This document shows, piece by piece, positions 38,157 through 49,385 of a stretch of 64,000 nucleotides of DNA. Position 1 is the first letter of the stretch; every line of letters starts with the position of its first letter. Under the pieces are notes generated by a model. That model was not told the origin of the DNA and ran no database searches. It was given only the letters and a program-made list of their open reading frames with translations. The stretch lies in assembly GCA_019843655.1 (NCBI GenBank), contig JACDQD010000007.1, forward strand, positions 21,470,365-21,534,364, read 5' to 3'. The DNA is from Lethocerus indicus. Taxonomy: Eukaryota; Arthropoda; Insecta; Hemiptera; Belostomatidae. A program made the translations under genes and the position numbers.

Positions 38157-38515
38157 GTTTTGAGTCCTTGTTGGGACTCCACTATTCTGTTGGTGATCAT
38201 TTGGAGTAGAGGAACGTGTATAGAATCACCCGAAACATTCCAACAGACGGTAGCTTCGTACTGGATTACATTTCGTACTGTTGTTCAATTATATTCGTAT
38301 GTGATACACTGGGGAAATAATACGTTCGTGTGTATTTATGTTTGAGTCTGATAGGTAGAACACCACAATTCTATTGGTGATCATTTGGAGTAGAGGAACA
38401 CATCTAAAAGCACTCTTCCAATAGCAGAAACATTCCAACCGATGCTAGCTTTGTACTGGATTGCATTTCGTACCATTGTGTAACAATTTGGTATGTGATA
38501 CAATGGCATTTAATT
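38157..38515 (+). repeat. Tandem duplication, about 184-bp unit, two copies
   Basis: Copy 1 (about 38157-38340) and copy 2 (about 38341-38515) share TTTGAGTC, ATTCTRTTGGTGATCATTTG, GGAGTAGAGGAAC, AAACATTCCAAC, TTTCGTAC and GTATGTGATACA in the same order at an offset of about 184 bp, with moderate divergence and a small indel. It sits immediately after the stop of the zinc-finger gene and is probably in its 3' UTR. Confidence 0.8.
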
Positions 38516-40110
38516 GTACCAAAAGAATATATGTCGTTATTATATATTAATATCAAACTTAAATATAATAATATTTATGGAAATAATATGTTTATATAAA
38601 ACAAAATAGTTAAAAAACATTCCATTATTTAAAAATTGTTTTTTTCGAGTAAATAATCACTTAGAGCCCATTTATTCCAGTTAATTTCATATATGGGTGT
38701 ACTGGTCCTTGTGTATAAAAACCACATTTTTAAAGGTAAAATGAAGTACTTTTGAATGCTATTCAAAAGTGCAGTTTGATTTTGTAACGCATCAAAACAA
38801 AATGACAAAATTAAAATAAAGCAGCAACATTTTTCAGGCTTCTAGAGTGATGTTGCATTGTAATTAAGACTGAAAACTGTTATAATTGGTCAATATTTAT
38901 GGATCCCATTGTTTTATGCCTTACTTTTAGAAATGAAGCATTCCTGGATTTTAATCTTGTCTCATGCTGGGAGAACAACCTGGGAAGAGATGCTTTATAG
39001 CTTTATTTATTTTTCACAGGTATGTATTTTATTTTCTAATAATTAAATATATAAACAAATTTGATTAATAATTTTATCTTATTTATCATGTAGTCAGATT
39101 TTATTACCAATATTAGTATTATTTAATTATAAACAGTAATTCTAGAGTGAAGAATGATTCAGTGTTATAATCGAAAACAAAATGTGATATTTATATCTGA
39201 ATATTGTTTTATTAGTCACAGTTAATGGGAAAGTTTTTGTGTTAGACTGTATATATTAAATCTTAGTTGTTAGTTTCAGAAGTGTACTTTCTGGCAGTTT
39301 TGTGATAAAGAAAATGACTGCCATAAGAATTCTTGTGGTTTTGTCACATTATCCACTGTGTATGTTGTTGAAATAATCGTATAATAATTTATTTTAACAC
39401 ATATCTAAATATTTTTTAATGAATACAATATTCAGGTTTACAATTTTTAGTTCCAATTTAAGTTTTGCTTAATTGTCAATTCTGATTCAGGTAATCAGCT
39501 ATAATTATAATGGGATAATTAATGCTCATTTCTGTTAAAGAGGATATATATTTATCTCTCTCTATATTTCACATCATTTGTCTTGTTTTAATTTATTATT
39601 AATTGAAAGTTATGATAGTAAATTTATTTAATGTCTGTCTGAATGAAAAACCTATATTAATTAATTTTCATTTAAAGTGTATATATTATTTGTCATTTTT
39701 ATTAGCCACTTTTCTAGTTTATTAGTAATAGTATTAGTTAAGCTGATAATATATCAGCCAGTTTCCCTTTCCCCATATTAATTATAATTAGATAGCTTTA
39801 GGCATTAAAGGACTGTGATATCATACATATGCAGAGACAAGTTTGACATTTTAAAGGAATACAATAATAATTAAAATAAAATAAAAACAAAGATGTATTT
39901 ATTTTGTATTTTTCCATTCAGCTTTAATTAGTAGAGCTGATCATCCAAATTCATCACAAACTGTAATTACTGTATTTCCAGGTACGCGTAACAAACTACT
40001 CACATTTCAGGAGGTGTGGAAAAAATATTTTTATATAAAAAAAAGATTATTCATTTTTGCTGAATTAATGTTGACTAATTTCTGTAAGTGACCATTATAT
40101 ATCACAATAG
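38516..40110. other. Convergent 3' region, no gene seen
   Basis: AT-rich DNA between the zinc-finger gene (+) and SMNDC1 (-). An AATAAA at 38815-38820 is a candidate polyadenylation signal for the zinc-finger gene. No coding exon was recognised. Confidence 0.45.
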
Positions 40111-40115
40111 ACTTA

Positions 40116-40121
40116 TTTATT
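40116..40121 (-). terminator. Polyadenylation signal AATAAA (minus strand)
   Basis: Minus-strand AATAAA within ATAAATAAATAAG, about 70 bp beyond the SMNDC1 stop. Confidence 0.55.
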
Positions 40122-40188
40122 TATCCCCCAAAATTATTTCTGTTCCGATATAGAGTCAAATTAAACACAAACTTATATTACACTGTAT

Positions 40189-43100
40189 TTACACCCCTTT
40201 TCGCCATTTTTCTGCCGACACAAATTCAGTCATCCCTTTACCACTAACACCACAGGTCCCAATACCAACTCTTCCATTCACATTATCTGGTGATGCAAAT
40301 ATACTCTTCTTAATTACTCCTTTCTTGGATGTCTAAAAATAACAGAAGTGACATTAGTCAATTTACTAAAAATGAAAAGAAAAGTTCATTTATTATCCTT
40401 AAATGATTACTGTACTATACCTTTGTACTAAATGCTAACCACTTGTTCTTTTCTGTTTCTCTTTCCTCTTCTAACTGTTTATACCTTTGGAGTTTTTTCA
40501 TTTTTTTCTTCTTTTGGTATTCTCTTATCTTGGATAGTGGCTGTTTCCTGTAAATAATTATGATAATAAAATCCTGTGCATATTTATTTCCCAATATTCA
40601 AAAAAGAAACTAATGTTCCGATTAAATTAACATAATAAATATTGTGCAATTCATATCAACTAGTTTATATAAAATTCAAAAATGAATAAAAGGTTGTTAC
40701 TTCAATTTGTTAAACTTCTCTTGCTGTGGCAATTCTTTAATGAACTCCATCGTGGTAACCTCAGAATTTTTGTTGTTGATAAATGTGACAGACACCTCTT
40801 CCCCTTCTATGGACTCAATGGTTGCTTCATAATACCTGAAACAATTATTCTAAACTGATTTAATGAATACAGTTCAAAGTTAATTGAAAGTTTTGAGTTA
40901 TATTTTTAATTAATAAAAAAATTTGAGAGTAAAATATAAAATTCTATGAGCTTCAAACTCACTTCAGCTTAGCTAAGTCTAAGGACTCTAGTCATTAAAA
41001 CAATTTTTTCATACATAAATATAATACTTATTTGATTATTTTTATATTGAAAAACTTAAATTAATGGATCATACTAAACAATCTAAGAAGTAAAATATAC
41101 TTACTGTCCATCTTGGACCCAAAGTGCAAGACATGTATCTCCTACTTTCCAATCTCTTTTAATGACAGGTGATATGTCACTCTTAACTTTATTTACCTCT
41201 TTTGAAGGTGAAGTTTCTGTAATATTTTCCCTTAATTAATATTGTTATAAATAAATCAAATCTTGCAAAATATTGACTAAAGTGTTAAGTTAATATAACT
41301 AATGTTATGTTCAAATAAAATACCATTTTTTTTAATCATTAAAAGTGAATTTATAATGATATCAATAATTCATTGTATCCTTGATTGGTAATTTTCATTT
41401 GAAGAAATTAAATCAGTTATATTACCATTAAGAAGATAAAGACTGTACCTGCCGCCTTTTCATCAGAAAGTTGAGCTTTAATCAAATCACATGTGAGCTG
41501 AATAACTTCTTCTAAATCATTCTTCAATTTAAGGAGTTCATCATTGTCGGGAGAGGTTGTTAGTGCAGCTTCAACCTGAAATATAAGTTACACTCAACAC
41601 AAAGGACGGACAAATGGTTCAGTAATTAAGAATAGGAAACAATTATTCATTCAGGTAGCTCCTACATTTTAAGCAGCAATTCTCAATCTAGATTGTTCTT
41701 ATTTAATGGAAACAATCTTTTACAATTAGTAAATTGACAATGGAACAACTGCATTTCATTACAATTGAAGAATAAAGAAAAACGTTTACCTCCATATAGC
41801 TTTGAAAGTAACAATTGAACTATCTGATTAGTATTATCAGTACAGAAAATAATTAGTAGAACAATATTTTTAGTTCAAAATTCCATAATTTGCTGGACTG
41901 CAATTATGTGATTCATAACTAATATACATCAAAAAATATAACATATTTCCTATTTAGTATATTCCCAATCTACATCAGAGAAGAAATAATGAACATATTT
42001 TTGAATAATTTAGTGTGAAATTTCCAAATGAAATACTGTCAACAGGTTAACACAATCATATAACTGAATGATCTATGTCTTGTGCACATATGGTGACAAT
42101 ACTCACATAGAGTTCACATTAAAAAATTGAGAAGTTAGATATTTTCCCTCTGTGCAGTCAGATGTGCTGCAATGTCATCATATTTTTGGGTGTACTTGTA
42201 AAAAATCAATTGAAGACAAACAGCCTGATATATTCATTCAAAACACACGACTCTAACTTTATACTACTCTAATTTTTATAGTTTCTAATAAAATATTGGG
42301 ATAAGATATTACCTTATTTTAAATTAAATAAATAGCAGTATTGTCTCAAACTGTGCCTATAGCTAAAAATATTTGTCAAAACTAGTGATTTACCTAAAAA
42401 AACCTTGAATTTGAATAAAAAGTTATTCCATATACTGACAACATTAATATTTAAAATAAGCATTTTTTGGTCGTTCATAGTAAAATATTTAATTGTTAGG
42501 AAATGCTGCTACAGTTGTTACAAAATATATTTTTAGTCCCCAGTAATGAAAGCCAGAGAAACAAATTTACATCTGATAAGAATTCAATTTAGATTTAACC
42601 AATAAATGTAACTTTAAAACATTACAGATACAAATTACTGAATATTTATTTAATTTTTAATTCTATACACATAAACAGTTTTAAATTTACACGTCTTAAA
42701 TGTTAATAAATACATCTCTCCTGACTTTTGAAGTTATATTTCAAACATAATACACAAACTAGGCAGTACAGTACAAATTAAAAGAAAAAAAATAATTCAC
42801 TGACTGGGGACTATGTATATGTAAACATTATACTTGTAAACTAAACAAATACATCCTAAATGAGAAAAAGAAATAAAATCCAGTTGATAATCATTCTCAT
42901 ACCTACAAACCCAACATCAGCTAGAGTTCCACATATTAATAACAAGATGCAAACAGTCTCTTCCTTCCATCCTTTCGGCTAACAGCCAGCTGTCTCTATT
43001 CAGATACAAAACCTGTGTACCACCAATGTTAATCGCAGTTTCCATTTTTTGATTTGTTTACAGGTCATGAGAAAAAAAAGAATTGTTGGATACAGAACAA

Positions 43101-43274
43101 GCATACCCACCAAGGTAAAACGGCGCCCTTGTAATGGTAACGTAAAGTTCTGTGGTTTCGAAAAATCCTTTTTAAATAAAGTCAACCGACCGTTTAAATT
43201 GAAACGACGAAAATAACAATTACCTGTTGTAACTGGAGCTTGTAGGTTTGCAAATTGTTTTCTAACTCTTCCAT
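40189..43274 (-). CDS. SMNDC1: SMNDC1 / SPF30 splicing factor (Tudor domain)
   Basis: Minus-strand exons 43274-43224, 41575-41449, 41216-41105, 40835-40701, 40547-40421 and 40332-40189, all in phase, give 231 residues (human about 238). SPF30 is a nuclear U2-snRNP-associated factor needed for tri-snRNP recruitment to the spliceosome; its Tudor domain binds symmetrically dimethylated arginine. Visible are the N-terminal helix MEELENNLQTYKLQLQQ, the block DELLKLKNDLEEVIQLT, the Tudor domain WKVGDTCLALWVQDGQYYEATIESIEGEEVSVTFINNKNSEVT (about residues 72-130, written in part: WKVGDTC, YYEATIE, VTFI), the basic helix REYQKKKKMKKLQRYKQLEE, and the conserved C-terminus SIFASPDNVNGRVGIGTCG. Intron 1 is 1.65 kb and holds nothing recognisable. 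The gene is divergent from AATF (391 bp between start codons). No exon is long, so it is easy to miss. Confidence 0.94.
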
Positions 43275-43665
43275 GGTTAAATGAGATCGACCTTTCGTAG
43301 AAAACAGAAACACCGACTGATCCAGTGCCTCTTTAATCGGAAGTTGTAGATAAAGGAAACCATTCTACAGTTCTAGTTATATAAAAATGTGTATAGGTAT
43401 TAATAGAAATGTACAAAAAACTAAAACCAACCGTAATTCAATACTTCACAATCTACATTATGCAATTTATATTATATATACAGTTGTTCTTACCAATAAT
43501 ACTAGGTGTACTATCGGTACATCTAGTAAAAGATATACAGTAGGCATTGAATCAAAGGACTGTACTTCAGTGAGTAGCATGTTGGTTCGATGGAGTGAAT
43601 GTATTTGAAAGTCAAATTCTTTTATTTCACGTGGAAACATATTTTTACTACATATTTCCAGAAAA

Positions 43666-46600
43666 ATGGTTGTCATAAAACCTGAGGATTTAAACATTGT
43701 CGAGGATGAAGATGCTGAGGAGGATTTGGAACATGGACTCATTAAAGGTGAATATTTATTTTAGAATACCTATTTGTAATCAGCGAGGGTTTGGAGTATC
43801 ATCAATCTTACAATCTGCATTCTTTCGCCTGTTCGGCCCTTGGAAAAGTTTAGGGCTCTCGCCATTAATATAATTATCTCTGTGCATAATAAAGGAGAGT
43901 AATAGTGCAGACAGGATGGTCCATCAGCACTAGATATGTATAGCCTTACAAATTTCATGACGAAATGCTACTGTTTGCTGCTGAAAATGGTTCAGCATTA
44001 GACAAAATAGATGATTTATATGTATTCCGTTTGTGTTACCCTGAACAGGTTATAATTCTAATTGACACTTCCTGTAATTTCATTATTGGGTTGTTGTAAT
44101 TATGATTTTAGCATAGTGTTTTAGTACTTATCGATTTGAGATATGTAAAATTTCTAAGACAGTGCATTTGGTATAATATTTTTCAGATTCTGTACTTGAA
44201 TTGACAAAATCTGATTTTGGCTACAATGATGAAAGCGAAGCCCTACCAATGGGTTCAATTCGGAAACGAGCTGTGGATATCACGGCAGACTATGAAGGAA
44301 AGCCAGTATCCAGAAAAAAGTTGATGGAATTATCATGGGCAACAAATGAGCAGGATAAAAATGTTTCTGCAGAAGAAGAAAGTGAAAATGAAGATGATTT
44401 CAAAGATGATTCAAGTGATGAAGAAGTAGAAGGTACAGGGGGAGAAGAAGAAGATTCTGGTGATGAATCAGAAATTGAAAAAGAATCTTTAAGGTGAGGT
44501 ATGAAGTACATATTTTATCTTACTTGTATTAAATGTATTATTGAATTTTCTCTTCATTATGTTTGCTGGCATTTACATTTCATGTCACCGCATATTATCC
44601 TTTGGATCTTGACTAACAAAAATAAAACTGTCATATATATTCTTGGGTCATGTTAATGATTTTGGATAAATATTATTACAGTGTGAACCCTGTCAAAATA
44701 TAATTATGAAGTTTGTATTAGATTTATGAAATGATACATTATACTAACCACTTTTTTCTCATTAGTGAATCAGAAATTGAAGATGATAGTGATTTTAAAG
44801 ATGATGACTGCCCGTTTGATCTTGGGCTCAACACTTTTAATAAAAGCAAGGATGAAGAGGACAAAAGCAAATCTGGTGGCATAGATATGTTTTCTACCTC
44901 AGGAAAAGGAATTAAAGAGGACATTGAAAAAGGGAGAGCTATTAGAAATCAGTTAAGTGAGTGAGTTTTAGTATTATTACTGAACTGTCTGTATGTGTTA
45001 CCCATAAAAAAATAGTGCTCAACTACCACTCTAATACCAGTGTAATAATAACACAGGTACTATCTGTTGCAATTCTGTTTAAATGTATATTTGAATTTAA
45101 TATCAGGTACATGGGAGCATTTGCTGGAAAGTAGGATCAAGCTTCAAAAGGGTCTACTGGCTTCAAACAGGCTGTTTCAGCACGGAGATTTCAAAAATTT
45201 CAAGGATACTCTTGAACCAGAAGAAGAAGCTATATTGACCAAGACATACAATGGATTGTCAGATGTTATGGGTGTTCTGCTTGATCTTCAGGTTTGCCAT
45301 TTTATTAGATATTAATGATAGCTAATTAATTGTTCAGAGGATGATTTTTAATTATTGCAGCATTGAATTATATTTAATTCAAAAATTCCATTACCTCTGA
45401 ACAACCTCTAATCCAGTATGAAAATGTTAATGACATATAATATTAAATTTATATCAAATTGGGTATTTGGCTGTTTAGTTAGGTTAACATGTAGATTAAA
45501 TTTAATATAATTATTTCTGTTTGCAGGATGTAATGTTGAAGTCATGCGTGGATTATGTTGAAACAAAGTAAGTTCTATTTTTATTTACATTTATTTCCCC
45601 ATTTGCTGTTGTAAATACTCCTTTACCAGTTCATTAAAGAACCACTAAAAAAGAATTACTATTTCTTTGTTATTCAATTTGTGCAGAAGAAAAACGGAAG
45701 GGAAGAAAAGGAAAAGGACACCGAAGAATCAAATAGGGAAGATGACGGAGAAAGTGAGCCAAATAAGAAGAAGATGAAATTATCAGAATATGACCAACTG
45801 TTGGAGAAACACCGTTTAGATTTCAAGACATACCAAGACAGTACAATTCAGAAATGGAATGACAAAACCAGAGTTCTATCTGGGAAAATCAGCAGTTCTG
45901 ACTTTGACCAATCCACCTTGAAACAGATAGAACAGATTCTTTGTGATAAATCACGTTTGGTGAGAAGGACCCAGTTGAAAAGATCTGAATATAAAGTTTT
46001 GGGGAAACTCCAAGTGGAAAAGCCTGATGGAGATCAGAAACAGGTAAGTTTTTGTTTAACATTTTTATCAGCCATTAATTGTAATTTAATTTTGTTTTAC
46101 CATATCATATTACTGTGTGGATATTCTTCTACATCCATATATCATTTTAAGGTCTGTGGCATAAACAATCAAACAAAAGATTGTTTTAAATAAAAATTAT
46201 TATTAAATGATAAAAAGACTCAAATTCCTGATTCTTTCTAGCATTTTCATAATTATTCATGTGTATTTAACATATTAATTCATTTGAATCCTTATAATTA
46301 CCAAAATGGTTACAATGTTTAGGATGGTGCTGTAAATGAGTATGATCCAGAAATTTTTGATGATGATGATTTCTACCACAAACTGTTGAGAGATTTCTTA
46401 GATAGAAAAACATCAGACATCACTGATCCTACACAACTGGGAAGGTAAATAATTTTTTTCAGTCTAAATTTACAATTGCGGAAAATTTGGTTCATGACTA
46501 GAGAATGAAACCATTGAGCTATGTCAGACTCCTATTGGGTTTGGAATTTTCCTTCAATCATCCTTAACATTCTCTTAAAATGTAGGTATCTTGCCACTAG

Positions 46601-46994
46601 TATTGATGAATCATTTAACCGAGTGGCCTTTACTAACTCCAGTGTACTCAATAATTTTTCATTTCGATTTTTATCCTTTTCATTTTATTAACCATTCTTT
46701 AATCTTAAACCAGTATATTCTTGTTCAGTAACTACTCAGTTAACAAAAAATGAATAAACACATATTTGTTTTTATTATTTTTTTTTAATTAGGCGATGGA
46801 TAGAACTTCAAAAGTTGAGGAGTAAGATGAAAAGAAAAATAGACGTGAGAGCAACAAAAGGAAGACGGCTAAGGTTTACAGTCCATAATAAATTGGTTAA
46901 TTTCATGGCTCCCATTCCTTACAATACGTGGACTGATGAAGCAGAGACACAACTCTTTAGTTCACTATTTGGAAAAGCTGGAATCGGGGATTAA
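43666..46994 (+). CDS. AATF: AATF / Che-1 (Bfr2 family)
   Basis: Exons 43666-43747, 44187-44493, 44766-44956, 45107-45291, 45527-45567, 45701-46043, 46323-46444 and 46793-46994 give about 490 residues. AATF is a nucleolar/nuclear protein of the small-subunit processome (yeast Bfr2) and a transcription cofactor. Features: a long acidic N-terminal half (SEEEE/DDSSDEE runs) containing GSIRKRA; the AATF motif [12 protein letters not shown], then [45 protein letters not shown]; and the C-terminal TRAUB region [20 protein letters not shown], then [20 protein letters not shown] and NKLVNFMAP. Exon 5 ends in phase 2, but the best-looking acceptor before exon 6 (after 45686) shifts the frame into a stop. 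I therefore use an acceptor after GGAAG at 45700, which restores the frame; a sequence error is the alternative. The gene is convergent with Asterix. Confidence 0.92.
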
Positions 46995-47525
46995 AATTTT
47001 ATAAGATATTAAAACTTGTTTTTATGTAAACCTAGACCCCTCATCACATTGTATTGTCTATCAGATATTATTTTCAAATCAAATATTGAGAATGTCAATA
47101 ATATTGTTTACTGCTGTCAAATGCTACTATCTGAACCAGTAATTTGTCCATCTATGAAACATTTACAATTTCATTGCAAGATTAGAGTTAGCTCATTGGT
47201 GCTATATCTATCAGTACTTACTTTTCTGTAATATTTATAATTAATTATTTATTACTTATTGAAGCCATATATTTATTCACTTTTTCTATCCAATACATTT
47301 TTAAGGGTATCTTTGCTGAATATATTGTGAGTGAATATAAATATAAATAATAATTTTGTAATGTTTATAAATCTAATAAAGAGAAATTGGCACAGCAGGT
47401 AAATATTAAATTTATATGAGATTAGGGCATATATAAATATTGTATATTTCTTTAAGACCTTATTTACAGTATGATATATGTGAACACAAATGCAGACTTC
47501 CATTCTGATAACATTTTGATAGTTC
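46995..47525. other. Convergent 3' region of AATF and Asterix
   Basis: This spacer holds the AATF 3' UTR, with AATAAA at 47375-47380 as the likely polyadenylation signal, meeting the 3' end of Asterix on the other strand. Nothing coding was seen. Confidence 0.5.
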
Positions 47526-47531
47526 TTTTAT
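47526..47531 (-). terminator. AATAAA overlapping the Asterix stop codon
   Basis: On the minus strand the end of the gene reads TTTCAATAAAAG, so the last Gln codon (CAA) and stop (TAA) form AATAAA. No closer alternative signal was noted, so the 3' UTR may be only about 15-30 nt. Confidence 0.5.
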
Positions 47532-48884
47532 TGAAATGTCGAAGCCCAAGGGGGTGTCATCGGTTGAGGATTCTGTAAATAGGACATAACCACAGCCGAT
47601 ATGGATAACCTGCAATTATAGATGTATATAATACAAAATATGTAACAAACAATTTTAAATATAATTAAATGTTATATGTTCATGAGGGAATCTTTACAGG
47701 TATTCATCTATAAATACTTACATGAAACTGCTAATTATCTGTTTAGTTTCATCGTTTACTCGAGAATTGGCAAAACTGATGCAAGAACAGTACAGAGCTA
47801 CCCATGCACACCATTTTAACTGAAAAAATAAAATATGTACATTTACAAATATTTATCTATACTAAACAAATAATTTTAATAACATTCAGTTGAGTGACCA
47901 GTACTCTGTGATAATTACACCTACATAAACAAAACTGATTACAAGAGAAAGACCAATGAATTTTCTTTTCAGTTAAATACTGTAACGATATATATTTGCT
48001 CCTTGTGGAGTTAATACTTAATAGTAACAGAATGAAATTATTTTACCCTCATCATAAGTCCACACATGCTGAAAATCATGCCTAAAATATTCATATAATC
48101 CGGTGTCAAATCATCAGCAGTTGTTGATTGAGGATTAGAGACAGGTGGCTTGTACCTGAAACAATAATTGAAATGAAATTATTATTACCCAAATAAATCT
48201 TTGTCAAATGCACCTCTCAATGTTACTAAATGTCAACAATAAACTTATTTGTTCTATTATAATTAAAATTCGCACTTCTTGATTTTAAATAATCAGCCAC
48301 TAATTATTAATCAAACCAGTTTGCATTAATTTGGGATGATGAGAGTTCCACCATAAAAGCATTTACTGAACAATAATTAGTTTATATATGATGGAACATT
48401 CAGTATTATTTGATACTAGTGTTGCTGGTTTGTAAGTTAAAGAAAATGGTACTTTTAGGAAAGATAAATACATTTAAAAAAATACTTTTTTTCAAGTGTC
48501 GAATAATTTTGGGTAAGGATGCTCTGTAAATGCCCTTTAATCAATTTGTGGCAAAATATAAATCAAATGCTTGTTGTACATCCTATCATAAAATATCTTT
48601 GAACTAAATTCATAATATTTATATAACAAACTGGTTATAATTTTATTGATGCAAATATGGACTTATTGACATGACACTGGGAAAAGCAATTGAACTGTTG
48701 AGACTGGGAACAGTAACTAGGGAAGATAACTCGCTGTGCTTGGATAAATTAAAAAAAAATCGAGTCATTCCGACTTAATTGAATTACTTCCACTGATTCT
48801 TTAAGTGCAGAAATAATTTGATATCAATGTATACCTGTGCTCTTTATCAGATCTCCTTGGGTCGCTGCTGTGATTCGTATGCAT
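47528..48884 (-). CDS. WDR83OS: Asterix (PAT complex subunit, WDR83OS)
   Basis: Minus-strand exons 48884-48835, 48155-48047, 47819-47722 and 47609-47528, in phase, give 112 residues (human 106). Asterix is a small ER membrane protein; with CCDC47 it forms the PAT complex, a chaperone for multi-pass membrane proteins at the translocon. Diagnostic stretches are [74 protein letters not shown]. Three hydrophobic segments are expected and seen. The stop codon TAA is itself part of an AATAAA. The gene is divergent from SNRNP40 (501 bp between start codons). Confidence 0.95.
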
Positions 48885-49385
48885 ATTCGAATATAAATGT
48901 ATAAATATACCGAAAATGTAATTGGAAAAATGAATTAAAAATTGAGAGAACTTTAATTTAATAAAGTAAACTGAGGAGAAGGTTACACGGGGCGACTGAG
49001 GTACTGGTCAGCTGAGTGTTTTGTCTGATAGGACCTAACTTATGAATTCTAGAAATAAATATTAATTAGTTTTTAAAAAATTAAGCTTCAATTTCTATGC
49101 AAAATTAATCATTTTCAATTTTTCCAGAACAATTTTTCAATTGACTATTGTACAGTGGTCGAACTGTAATAAAGATAATTGTAGTTATTACGATAAAAAT
49201 ATTTAATTATATTTATTTCTTAGGCACTTATAGTGAATTTCTATTAAAAAAACGTTATTTCACATTAGACAAAATATAAGAATGTAGGAACGGGAATTAA
49301 GTCAGTTTGAAACCTACCGCAGGCAGGTTTAGCGTCGCTAGTGTTTGGAGTGTGTTTTTACTCGGTGGGTTTCTATATTTGAAAA

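Noticed and set aside
37733..38345. Overlapping plus- and minus-strand frames across the zinc-finger exon
   Set aside because: Shadows of the GC-rich finger-coding frame; none contains conserved motifs.
43387..43608. 73-codon frame between SMNDC1 and AATF
   Set aside because: Lies in the divergent promoter/5' UTR region and has no conserved features.
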